From the NCBI GenBank assembly GCA_935421215.2, contig OW285238.1, positions 31,959,678-32,023,677 on the forward strand: a DNA stretch of 64,000 nt. Direction: 5' to 3'. Made by a program: the position numbers and the translations under genes. The notes under the pieces are model-generated. The model did no database searches. It saw only the letters and a list, made by a program, of their open reading frames with translations, and was not told the origin of the DNA. Every line of letters starts with the position of its first letter. The first letter of the stretch is position 1. Positions 32,293-42,832 of this stretch are shown here, in pieces. This DNA comes from Melolontha melolontha (lineage: Eukaryota > Arthropoda > Insecta > Coleoptera > Scarabaeidae).

Positions 32293-33206
32293 TACGAGTA
32301 GTTTATTGTTGATTTTTCTATGTATTTATATTAATGTTTTTGTTATCTTGTACTCGCTACTGTTGAATTTCGTTTCGAAGAATAAAAAATACTTATCATA
32401 TCTCGTTTCTCTTCGTTAGTGTATGACATTTTTGTATTATTAATGAACAATAAATGAAATGTTTGACAGATTAAAATTCCAAAGGCTACCTTATTTAATC
32501 TTATAATTTATTATTTCAAATAAAACCTAATGTCAAAAACTATAGTCAGCATGTGGTACATGGTTGAAATCAGAAAAAAAAAACTCTTTCTGAATATGTC
32601 TAAATCCAATATGGGGCCTATAAGAAATTAGATAGTTGATGATGGCCAGAAAGAAACGAAACGTCGTATAAAAATTTAGAGTACACCACTGGATAGAGGT
32701 TCAGAAATGGCCACAAGGATGTGTTTTTATATTTTCTCTACAAGGCCAAATGTCGGTGCTACAGGTAAAAGAAGAAAATGGGGTTTTCGCGTTTTTTTTT
32801 TTAAATAACGAAGGCCATTTGTCACAGGTCTATTATCTTTACGGATTTATAACAAACACAAAATTTAACAACTTTGCCAAATTTAAACCTATACTCAATC
32901 TCCAATAATAACAGAGATCCCCATGGTGAGGGCCGAAAGTGAATCAGCCTGTATATGTAAACGACGCTTCAAAATTTTATGAACGGTACTAGAAGACACG
33001 TTCTTTTGAAATGATAAACGACGAACTGATGTATGTGGATTTTCTCCACCAAAATTTTCTATATGTTTAACAATATTTTGCAGTGTACGTGGCCTACCAG
33101 AACTTTTGCCTTTTAACACAGATCCAGCAGCCCGAAACTTTCCCACGACTAGACGAATGTTAGGATGTAAAGTGGTATTTTCCACAACACTATTAGGAAA
33201 CTGCAA

Positions 33207-34748
33207 GTGAAACTGTCGCTTACATTCCCCGTAAGAATATTGGCATTCTCCATTAAGAAATTGTGCACAATAAAAATATTTTCTTGCAAGGTGTACATTA
33301 TTTGGTAGTATTGTTTATTAAGTAAAAGAAAATATTTGTAAGAAAAAATTATATTGATGACAAATGTCAAAATGATAGATAAATACTTAGTTATAAATAA
33401 AAGGCAAGTGGTTTATAATAATTTGCAAGCACTAGTAACCCAGTGCTTACTGAGATGAAGTTCTTTTTGAAACACGGTGTATATTGAAATTTATGTAAAT
33501 GTATATTTACATATTGCTATGAATTGTGATATTCGAAGTTGTTTATTCACAATTCACAACCAATGTGTCCAGCTTAGATACTCAATCGGTTGATCTTTAT
33601 AATGAGACTGATCTTCCCTCAAGGTTCCAATTGGAAAACGTTGTACTTCTCTTCTACAAAATTTAACAGGCGCAAGTACAAGAGTTCAAACAAAGGTAAA
33701 AGAAAATTACAATAAAATTAAAATGAAATTTATTACACAAAAAAATTTAAAAAAATCTTAATAAAGTATTAAGATAAATATTGCATCATTAAACAATATT
33801 TTTAAGGTAAAAATATTATATGATAATGAACGACGCGTATAATAAAAAATCCTTAGTGACAACCGAGCAAAATTAACCTAATAAATAGCAAAAAAATTAC
33901 TTGAAAGTACTTGAAATAAGATATAAAGAGTTTTATCTTCTAATACGCGACTCTCTTACTCGGGTAACAAGACGTGCCTGCAGGAAATAGCACGGCCAAA
34001 CGGCGTACTAACAACACTAGTCAAAATAACTCAAAATACAAACTGTAGTCACATACATAATAAATTATACAATGTCATCGAAAATTATTGTTCAATATAA
34101 AATAATGTTTTTCTTCAAAATGTTGCGGGGAAAAAAACCATAGCAATATGTTTCAATATTTTATTTATTTAATCAAAACTCTTAGACCTTTTTCATTAAA
34201 GAAAGCCTCATAAATCTTATTATTAAACTTCTCAAATTCTTTTGCTATTAATATCTTGATGAACTTGAATTATTGCGTTGATTTTAATGCTAAACGTTAA
34301 AATGAGTGTCATGTCTCTTAATATTAACATGTGTTGCCTCTTGATGCTAAGAGCAGACTTTTGTCTCTAGATGTATTAATACTTAATAATGTCCTATGAA
34401 CGCTACTCAGAGACAGAAAGACAGATGACAGTAAGCATATTAACGGGACATTTTATCCTTAATATGAATAATATGGGCATGAGAGCAGAAACTGTGTGTA
34501 GATCTTGTCAAGAGAAAACAATGATTCATGTAATGTAACTAGTGGGAAGTTTACGAGAACGTGGTTTCTATAACTGGGAGACCAATATCCTAATGTGCGA
34601 CTATATTTAAAAAAAAGACCTTCAAATCTGCTAAGCTTAATAAAAAGACCACGACTAGGGGAAGTACAGTAACGAGTCAAGAGATCTAGAAAGGTCGCAG
34701 TGGCCTTAAGACAACATCATGTAATATAGTCTACCAACATGTTTAATA
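33207..34748. other. Unassigned stretch
   Basis: No supported gene. The first part (to about 33400) may include the frameshifted N-terminus of the mariner relic. The rest is AT-rich with no recognised repeat. Confidence 0.4.
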
Positions 34749-34756
34749 GTTATTAG

Positions 34757-36566
34757 TAGAGCAGACCAATTTCCGTGCGCGCCATGAGCGCCGGTATGGG
34801 AGTGTAATTCGTAATATATTAGAATATGCGATAGAATAGAGACGCAACATGAGCTTCAATATACATTTGGCTTTCTGCTATTAAAGTAATATGCATAAGC
34901 ACACGAAAAATAAGAATAGTACATATTATAGCAGCGTTGTATGTACCTATAAATACAATGGAAAATGTATGAAATCAGTGACTGTGTGCACGACAGAGGA
35001 TTTAAAAAAACACTTACCATTTTAAGCGTCTTCCAAGGATTGACAAACTGGAGAAACTCGATTGTATATTTTTAACATAGGTGCGTTTCTAACGTTATTT
35101 CTGAAAAACATGTCCGCCGTGAATAATATGTTTATATTCGGAAAACGAGCGTTCTACATTTAGTGATGTTATATTCGCATATTCAAAATACTTTGTTAAG
35201 CAACTTAACGCATCTGTAGACGTGCCCTCACAAATACGTGTTAAGGTGTCAAAATCTGCATTTCTGTCTAAAACACTTTCAAATTTAATTAGAACACTTT
35301 CATTTTTTGCGTCTTCTACAGCACACAGTTGTGCGTGAACATCTTTAACGATTTGCAGTTATTCCTCTAACGGCAGCGACGAATTTTCTAATTTTGTTAT
35401 TGCTTCTTCTAGTCCCAGGTAATTCTCACGAATACTTTGTAAATCCATTTTAATCTGGGCATCTTGAAATTTTTTCTAGCTTGTATTGATAACAGCACTT
35501 TCTTTCGGATCGAATGATAAAACCACGTCCTTAATTTTTTCAAAATGTTCATGATAGTAAAACCCTGCCCGTAACCTTGTACCCCAACGTGTAAGAATCG
35601 GCTGTGGTGGCTCAGAGGTATGGGGACAAAATTCGTGAAATTTCGAATACGTTTTGGAGATTTCAGGAATACTGCCTTTGTATTCGATATTAAAGCATCT
35701 ACCTCTGGATAACATCTACGAACCTGTTCTGCCACAAGGTGTAGAGCATGGAGTTTACAAGTAATATGTAACAAGTTAGGACAATATTTTCTAAGAGACC
35801 GGTTGCGGCACCATCGGTCATAAACATTAATACTTGGTCTTTCGAAAGTTTAATTAAATTTTTCCAAAGTATCTAATAGCACCTCTGAAATTTTTTCGAC
35901 ATTACATTGTTCTAGTCGTCTGGATGCTAATAAAATTGAAGACGTTGGTTAATATTGTTCCATATTACGCGCCATCACATTAACTACAGATTGTTTTTTG
36001 CCGTCAGTTGTTTCGTCCACACATAACCAGTTTTTTATTTTTCAATTCGGGTTTGATATTATTTTCAACCTGCTTACGCACCTATGGTAAATTCCGTCGT
36101 AACGTTGTCGTGCTCAATAATGTTTGATTCGCGTATTTATTCCAAAATGAAATAAATGAATCATTACTTAACAAAGTAAACGGCAGTGTACACACAATCA
36201 TAGTTACACATAGATCATGTATAAACTGTTGTCGATTAATTTTGTTATTATTGTGCTTCGAACTGCTTACGTATTCTTTACGATGTGTTTTTGACCAACA
36301 CATTAGATATGTATTGCACACTAAACAATTTAATTTTTGAGCCATCGTATATTAAGTCCGGCAAATCCATAATAAACTTATTCACTTCGTCTGACAACGG
36401 TCGTTTTCTCGATTTATGTGTCGACGACATTTTATTTCGTATGCTTACACTTACATGCAGTCTAAGCAAGTACCAAACACATACTGAATGCTTTTGATTA
36501 GTTCTGATGCAATACAATCATCCTCACATCGGCGCACATGGCGCGTACGGAAATTGGTCTGCTCTA
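34757..36566 (-). mobile_element. hAT element with TIRs and 8-bp target duplication
   Basis: 1,810 bp. Ends are inverted repeats starting TAGAGCAGACCAATTTCCGT (left; right copy complementary with few changes). Flanking octamers GTTATTAG (34749-34756) and GATATTAG (36567-36574) match at seven of eight bases, as expected for an old hAT target duplication. Contains one broken transposase on the minus strand. Confidence 0.88.
35080..36430 (-). pseudogene. hAT transposase relic with BED-like zinc finger
   Basis: Starts 'MSSTHKSRKRPLSDEVNKF' at 36430. After one frame change comes a BED/CGGBP1-like zinc finger ('KLNCLVCNTYL...KEYVSSSKHNNN': Cys-x2-Cys, then a late His). The RNase-H-like core follows: 'LCVDETTD' region near 36010, 'LLHITCKLHALHLVAEQVRR' near 35750, and 'NTKAVFLKSPKRIRNF'. 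The C-terminal dimerisation piece 'NITSLNVERSFSEYKHII' lies near 35120-35180. At least three frame changes and several stops. Closely related in layout to the hAT relic at 59-61 kb. Confidence 0.82.
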
Positions 36567-36718
36567 GATATTAGGTACAAAGACACAATTCGTTAGTAAT
36601 CGGCACAGAGTATATTTAATAATTCTTATATTACAATATGAAACAAACATGTAAATAATTTACATATCTGTAACTATGCACATGGACAATACACCTCGTA
36701 TTTTCAGCATTTACTTCT

Positions 36719-36763
36719 GCTTAATACATATGTTTCTGCCAATATAGGCGTCCTCAGTTAAGC
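36719..36763 (-). ncRNA. Hammerhead ribozyme copy 1 (inverted part)
   Basis: Reverse-orientation copy of the motif described at 37478-37522; all core bases conserved. Confidence 0.75.
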
Positions 36764-37166
36764 TAGTGAAGCAATTTATACAAATTAATACAAACCTGTT
36801 ATAAACAACTGGTTTGTATCTGTATTTAAATATACTGAAATAGCCCGCAAAGATCAAGCAAGTTCCGTCCTATAAGAAGACAACTATTTAATAATTGACA
36901 TCTTACGGGCGAAAGATACATTGTCCGGAGGGCTACCTATCGTTCGAACAGCTATGCTGCTACGGGAAACGATAAAATACGTATGTAGATGTAGTCCATT
37001 AACAACCTGACAGATGGCGGTATATACGAAAAGGTTTTGTTTAAGTATGACAATACGTTAAGCACGTATAAAGCGTTTGTACAATATGAAACAAACATGT
37101 AAATAATTTACATATCTGTAACTATGCACATGGACAATACACCTCGTATTTTCAGCATTTACTTCT

Positions 37167-37211
37167 GCTTAATACATATGTTTCTGCCAATATAGGCGTC
37201 CTCAGTTAAGC
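37167..37211 (-). ncRNA. Hammerhead ribozyme copy 2 (inverted part)
   Basis: Exactly 448 bp from copy 1; core and stems unchanged. Confidence 0.75.
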
Positions 37212-37477
37212 TAGTGAAGCAATTTATACAAATTAATACAAACCTGTTATAAACAACTGGTTTGTATCTGTATTTAAATTTACTGAAATAGCCCGCAAAG
37301 ATCAAGCAAGTTCCGTCCTATAAGAAGACAACTATTTAATAATTGACATCTTAATAGTTGTCTTCTTATAGGACGGAACTTGCTTGATCTTTGCGGGCTA
37401 TTTCAGTAAATTTAAATACAGATACAAACCAGTTGTTTATAACAGGTTTGTATTAATTTGTATAAATTGCTTCACTA

Positions 37478-37522
37478 GCTTAACTGAGGACGCCTATATT
37501 GGCAGAAACATATGTATTAAGC
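37478..37522 (+). ncRNA. Hammerhead ribozyme copy 3 (reference copy)
   Basis: 45 nt. Stem I GCUUAA/UUAAGC, six Watson-Crick pairs. Core box CUGAGGA (37484-37490). Stem II GCC-UAUAUU-GGC above a C-A mismatch at its base. GAAA (37505-37508). Stem III is the palindrome ACAUAUGU (37508-37515). Predicted cleavage after A37516 (GUA triplet). C3, U4, G5, A6, G8, A9, G12, A13 and A14 all match consensus. The short self-complementary stem III is typical of minimal type I hammerheads thought to act as dimers, which suits tandem transcripts. The C-A mismatch may lower the rate. Confidence 0.8.
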
Positions 37523-37925
37523 AGAAGTAAATGCTGAAAATACGAGGTGTATTGTCCATGTGCATAGTTACAGATATGTAAATTATTTACATGTTTGTTT
37601 CATATTGTACAAACGCTTTATACGTGCTTAACGTATTGTCATACTTAAACAAAACCTTTTCGTATATACCGCCATCTGGCAGGTTGTTAATGGACTACAT
37701 CTACATACGTATTTTATCGTTTCCCGTAGCAGCATAGCTGTTCGAACGATAGGTAGCCCTCCGGACAATGTATCTTTCGCCCGTAAGATGTCAATTATTA
37801 AATAGTTGTCTTCTTATAGGACGGAACTTGCTTGATCTTTGCGGGCTATTTCAGTAAATTTAAATACAGATACAAACCAGTTGTTTATAACAGGTTTGTA
37901 TTAATTTGTATAAATTGCTTCACTA

Positions 37926-37970
37926 GCTTAACTGAGGACGCCTATATTGGCAGAAACATATGTATTAAGC
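37926..37970 (+). ncRNA. Hammerhead ribozyme copy 4
   Basis: 448 bp downstream of copy 3, same sequence. Confidence 0.78.
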
Positions 37971-38373
37971 AGAAGTAAATGCTGAAAATACGAGGTGTAT
38001 TGTCCATGTGCATAGTTACAGATATGTAAATTATTTACATGTTTGTTTCATATTGTACAAACGCTTTATACGTGCTTAACGTATTGTCATACTTAAACAA
38101 AACCTTTTCGTATATACCGCCATCTGGCAGGTTGTTAATGGACTACATCTACATACGTATTTTATCGTTTCCCGTAGCAGCATAGCTGTTCGAACGATAG
38201 GTAGCCCTCCGGACAATGTATCTTTCGCCCGTAAGATGTCAATTATTAAATAGTTGTCTTCTTATAGGACGGAACTTGCTTGATCTTTGCGGGCTATTAC
38301 AGTAAATTTAAATACAGATACAAACCAGTTGTTTATAACAGGTTTGTATTAATTTGTATAAATTGCTTCACTA

Positions 38374-38418
38374 GCTTAACTGAGGACGCCTATATTGGCA
38401 GAAACATATGTATTAAGC
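38374..38418 (+). ncRNA. Hammerhead ribozyme copy 5
   Basis: 448 bp downstream of copy 4, same core and stems. Confidence 0.78.
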
Positions 38419-38821
38419 AGAAGTAAATGCTGAAAATACGAGGTGTATTGTCCATGTGCTTAGTTACAGATATGTAAATTATTTACATGTTTGTTTCATA
38501 TTGTACAAACGCTTTATACGTGCTTAACGTATTGTCATACTTAAACAAAACCTTTTCGTATATACCGCCATCTGGCAGGTTGTTAATGGACTACATCTAC
38601 ATACGTATTTTATCGTTTCCCGTAGCAGCATAGCTGTTCGAACGATAGGTAGCCCTCCGGACAATGTATCTTTCGCCCGTAAGATGTCAATTATTAAATA
38701 GTTGTCTTCTTATAGGACGGAACTTGCTTGCTCTTTGCGGGCTATTTCAGTAAATTTAAATACAGATACAAACCAGTTGTTTATAACAGGTTTGTATTAA
38801 TTTGTATAAATTGCTTCACTA

Positions 38822-38866
38822 GCTTAACTGAGGACGCCTATATTGGCAGAAACATATGTATTAAGC
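38822..38866 (+). ncRNA. Hammerhead ribozyme copy 6
   Basis: 448 bp downstream of copy 5, same core and stems. Confidence 0.78.
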
Positions 38867-39269
38867 AGAAGTAAATGCTGAAAATACGAGGTGTATTGTC
38901 CATGTGCATAGTTACAGATATGTAAATTATTTACATGTTTGTTTCATATTGTACAAACGCTTTATACGTGCTTAACGTATTGTCATACTTAAACAAAACC
39001 TTTTCGTATATACCGCCATCTGGCAGGTTGTTAATGGACTACATCTACATACGTATTTTATCGTTTCCCGTAGCAGCATAGCTGTTCGAACGATAGGTAG
39101 CCCTCCGGACAATGTATCTTTCGCCCGTAAGATGTCAATTATTAAATAGTTGTCTTCTTATAGGACGGAACTTGCTTGATCTTTGCGGGCTATTTCAGTA
39201 AATTTAAATACAGATACAAACCAGTTGTTTATAACAGGTTTGTATTAATTTGTATAAATTGCTTCACTA

Positions 39270-39314
39270 GCTTAACTGAGGACGCCTATATTGGCAGAAA
39301 CATATGTATTAAGC
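39270..39314 (+). ncRNA. Hammerhead ribozyme copy 7
   Basis: In the last, incomplete unit; same core and stems. Confidence 0.78.
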
Positions 39315-39466
39315 AGAAGTAAATGCTGAAAATACGAGGTGTATTGTCCATGTGCATAGTTACAGATATGTAAATTATTTACATGTTTGTTTCATATTGT
39401 ACAAACGCTTTATACGTGCTTAACGTATTGTCATACTTAAACAAAACCTTTTCGAATTCTTATATT

Positions 39467-41213
39467 GTTTGAATTGTGATCAAATTAGATAACCAAAATG
39501 ATTTCTTTTTTAAATATAAATATTTTGCGGGCAGCTGAGTTTTGTTACCTAAAATCAAATTGATGTACGGGGATTATATTTTGTTCTTCTAGAATAGGTG
39601 ATAGTTTTTAAGTAGAAATTTTTGTAGACTTTTGATAACATTGGCAATATGTAAATTAGCCGATAGGATTGTGCAGTTTTTTCCTGGTTTTAAAATAAAT
39701 CTTTTTATGCTACTTTCCATTGTCCAGCGAAGTGGCACAATTTCTTTATCAACGAGTTCTTGTTTTTGATAGCCCGTTTCTTTCTTTTTTTGAGAAGTTT
39801 CTTGTTTTCTAGTCTAACTGGTATGCTTCTTTGAGAGTTCTCATCTGCATATTCTGAATTTATTTCGCCCTCGTTCGTTGTGAAAACATTTCTTAGATAA
39901 TTTGAAAAAGCATTTGGTCTCTTTTTTTTTACAAATGGCTTTAAGAGAAACATTAAGAAGAAAACATATTAAAAAAAAAAATTGTTAATTATTAATGAAC
40001 ACCCTGTATATAATTTTCAGTTTGAGTTATTGGTAATACATTTTCTATTTCTTTCACATTTGTTTCGCCGTAAATTTATAGTATCTAATATGTGTTATGG
40101 ATTTAATATTGGAGAGAATAGCATTTTTAAGTCGCTTTTATCCAAGTTTTTGTTTTGTGTATCATCATTCACGGGTAGCTAAACAATTGTACCTACATTG
40201 GTTTTACAAATGTACACCATACATTTCGATTACCTGTTATTTTCGATTCTTACCGCTCGAGTGTTTTTAACGAATTCTCTCTTTTTCTCTTCCTCTATTT
40301 TCTTATCTCTTTTTCTTTCGTACATCTCATTCGACGTAACGAACATCGATGACTAGCTGGACTTAATTTAAAATGTGTTGAGTGTTTAAGAAAACACGGG
40401 AAAAGTAAAGGAAGAAAGAAATCGAACAAGAAATAGTAGTGGAATGGATTCTGGTGTTGTAGTTGATGGTAGTCTATCCTTTTCTACTTCGGACAGTAAT
40501 CTAAATTGAGCGGGGCTAAATTGAGTGGCGGGGCGGCAGGTAATGAATGTTTATTGGGCTGAATCAGTGCGCGGATGCGGCATAGTACGGATCGATACCA
40601 TTATGGGATCGTCTTCGCCGCAATGTCGTACCCAACGCCATCTGCCGGTATCGTCTGCATCGTCTTTATCAATGTCAATCCGCGGTGTGTACCCAAGGAA
40701 TGTAAACGAATTGCTGATGCTTTCCGGTCGTATTGTTAACAGTTCTTTAAAATGGAAATTACTTTCAAATCCCTTTTTAAGGGTCTGAAAAATAATATCG
40801 CCAAGTTCTGTCAGTTGGATATTACTTCAAAGAAGTGTTTATTTTAATGAAGTAAGCAAGACAATGTATGTTATTGTTTTTATGATAAAATATTAATTCC
40901 AAGAGAAATAAGATAAATCGGCTCTTTTATCTATTCGAAATAAGATTTGCATTATAATTGCTTATATTTAATTTTGAGGTGAAATGAAGTCACGATCATA
41001 TTAATAAAGACATCAATTATCAAAAAAGGCATACATACTATATTAAAAAATTCGATGCACAATTATTTTTTAATAATTGCCAATAGGAGCGATCACATTT
41101 CCAAAAACACACATCAGCATAAAGACACTTTAGCTTAAAAAATTTTAATGATATGAATATTTTTTTATGAAACAGATCTAATAAATTACGAATACGAATA
41201 AAAACAGCATTGC
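39467..41213. other. Unassigned stretch, locally less AT-rich
   Basis: No recognised gene. 40450-40790 is noticeably richer in G+C than its surroundings and free of known repeats, so it is one of the few places that could be single-copy host DNA. Open frames here (39705-39953 minus, 40525-40788 plus) have no motif I can name. Confidence 0.35.
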
Positions 41214-41445
41214 CTTCTATCGAGCGATCAAGATAATTTGTAATAGAGTCAACCTTGAATCCGAAATCGTATGTATTTACTTGAACTGCACTTACATTAC
41301 AAACGTCAAGTAAAATGTCAGTTGACAGTTGAAATAACAACAGTTAATGTAAACTATGCAACTGAGGACGAATGTATTTACGACATACGATTTCGGATTC
41401 AAGGTTGACTCGATTACAAATTATCTTGATCGCTCGATAGGTAGG
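41214..41445. repeat. Inverted repeat with about 65-bp arms
   Basis: 41217-41276 ('CGAGCGATCAAGATAATTTG...') is the reverse complement of about 41378-41440. The spacer includes a mostly unrelated 100 bp. Possibly a small foldback element; not classified. Confidence 0.65.
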
Positions 41446-41834
41446 GCTGTTAGTGAAGGGCTCCAATGCATTGATTCAATTTTGAGCCAGAATCATTATT
41501 CTTCTATAAATCTTCGAAATTTGTTTTTAAATCTATATATAGACCTATTTTGCTATTAAAGAAATAGTCAAAAGATATGTTTAGCCAGGAAAACAAATTT
41601 GTCCCTTATTCGGGTAATTCCTTTCCATCTCGTAATGCAAAGAGGCATTAATAAACTTAGCCGCAAGCGTATGTTACGGATACGTTGATTAACACGTTGA
41701 CGGACGGATATTTTTGCAGTGGTGCCATTTGGTGACGCACCGATATAAATGGGAAAATTAATTAAATATGTAAGATATGTAAACCAAAACATTTATTTTT
41801 AAAAAATAAAGACCTTTTACATGAAAAACCATTA

Positions 41835-42816
41835 GACGGCTATAGACGCCCATGTCACGCCATGTGTAGTACAAGTTATGTGGGGATGGGACGTTTCGTC
41901 GCCGCCGTTTCGGGGCCGCCGATTCGGAGCCGCCGTTTCGTGGTCGGGACGTTTGGGAGCCGAGCCGTTTCGGAGCCGAGCCGTTTCGGAGCCAAGCCGT
42001 TTCGGTGCCGAACCGTTTCGGAGCCGAGCCGTTTCGCGGCCGAGACGATTCGCAGCCGGGCGGTTCGGAGCGGGGCAAAGTGAATATTTTTTTTTTTTTT
42101 TTAATTTTTAAGATCGTATGAAAGTAAGCACTGTTTATCGGCTTATAATCTTAATCAACATGTTAGCAAGAAGAAATGGCTTTAATTTCGGGAATTAAGA
42201 AGAATTTTGGGGGTAAATTTTTATTGTTTTAGCAAGTAGCAAGAATAACTTTTCTTGGCACAGAGACTCGCTTAACGGACACCACTCAATAACAGACACG
42301 AACATGCAAAAATGTGGACTTTGAAATAATGTCATTTACAAAATTACCTACTGATTACCAATAACCATTAAACAGATACTTTTATGATGCTACCAAGCAG
42401 GATGTTATAATAATCCGTTTACACAAAAATGAATGGATAATCTGGGAACTGTTTAACCGACAGAAAGCGATTAAAGTCATTTCTTCTTGCTAACATGTGG
42501 ATTAAGATTATAAGTCGATAACCAGTGTTTACTTTCATACGATTTTAAAAATATTAAAAATATTCACATTGCCCCGCACCGAACCGCCCGGCTGCGAATC
42601 GTCTCGGCCCCGAAAGGACTCGGTCCCAAAACGACTCGGCCCCGAAACGGCTTGGCCCCGAAACGGCTCGGCTCCGAACCGGCTCGGCTCCGAACCGGCT
42701 CGGCTCCCAAACGTCCCGGCCACGAAACGGCGACTCCGAATCGGCGGCCCCGAAACGGCGGCGACGAAACGTCCTAGACCCAAGTTATGTACTGTGACGG
42801 ACCGGCTATAGACGTC
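41835..42816. repeat. Palindromic element with GC-rich minisatellite arms
   Basis: Arms of about 350 bp (41835-42200 and 42463-42816) around a loop of about 260 bp. Each arm holds a block of 17-18 bp tandem repeats rich in CpG (plus-strand consensus near CGTTTCGGAGCCGAGC) at 41890-42075 and, inverted, 42570-42775. The inner arms share 'CTTCTTGCTAACATG' and its complement. The GC blocks contrast sharply with the AT-rich surroundings. It lies beside the 3' end of a piggyBac relic. No coding support; open frames across the GC block are composition artefacts. Confidence 0.75.
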
Positions 42817-42832
42817 CTCACAGTTTCTATTA

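Larger units (their letters stand above)
30680..32951 (+). mobile_element. Mariner element with about 590-bp terminal inverted repeats
   Basis: 2,272 bp, inserted at TA (30678-30679 and 32952-32953). Ends read CAGGCTGATTC... and ...GAATCAGCCTG. The inverted repeats are exceptionally long: 30680-31264 against 32345-32951. They reach into the first codons of the transposase, so the right repeat carries an antisense copy of the gene start. It encloses a transposase gene with a short intron (31195-32292). The arms also contain a degenerate hammerhead-like block (near 30962-31000 and 32630-32668). The target is an older transposase gene on the opposite strand. Confidence 0.85.
30252..33206 (-). 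pseudogene. Mariner/Tc1-type transposase relic, split by a later mariner
   Basis: N-terminal part at 33206-32954 contains the helix-turn-helix text 'RLSFQKNVSSSTVHKILKRR'. The continuation is at 30679-30252, starting 'YPYKLSIVQQILPRDQ', then 'GGYFQQDGATAHTSRENL' (second Asp) and 'WPARSPDLTPLDF' (third Asp). The two parts join in frame across the insertion at 30680-32951, so this gene was readable at that point when it was hit. Other damage is independent: a frame change near 33206-33240, loss of the block with the first catalytic Asp between about 30525 and 30480, and a scrambled C-terminus after the third Asp. Non-functional. Confidence 0.82.
36633..39454 (+). mobile_element. Tandem array of a 448-bp hammerhead-bearing unit (retrozyme-like)
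   Basis: About 6.3 units of 448 bp, bounded by a perfect 12-bp direct repeat AATTCTTATATT (36621-36632 and 39455-39466), so the whole array entered as one insertion. The left 722 bp (36633-37354) hold 1.6 units in minus orientation. At 37354/37355 orientation flips and four complete plus-strand units follow (starting 37355, 37803, 38251, 38699), then a partial one (39147-39454). The units are almost identical to one another, so the array is young. No open frame of note. Every unit contains one hammerhead motif (seven in all). Tandem non-coding units with self-cleaving ribozymes match the plan of animal retrozymes and PLE-derived satellites. Mobilisation from a multimeric or rolling-circle RNA by a PLE reverse transcriptase is inference. 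Confidence 0.88.

Noticed and set aside
36633..39454. CRISPR array or satellite grown in place
   Set aside because: Units are 448 bp without a repeat-spacer pattern, orientation flips inside the array, and the whole is enclosed by a TSD in a eukaryotic transposon landscape.
41240..41290. Hammerhead in the 41.2 kb inverted repeat
   Set aside because: A TTGAA...GAAA string occurs but there is no room for stem II between the boxes.
41890..42075. CpG island promoter
   Set aside because: GC content comes from a 17-18 bp tandem repeat within a palindrome, with no gene start nearby.
41758..42111. Arg/Pro-rich protein-coding genes over the GC block
   Set aside because: Open on several frames and both strands simply because the tandem repeat is stop-free; repeated in the inverted arm.
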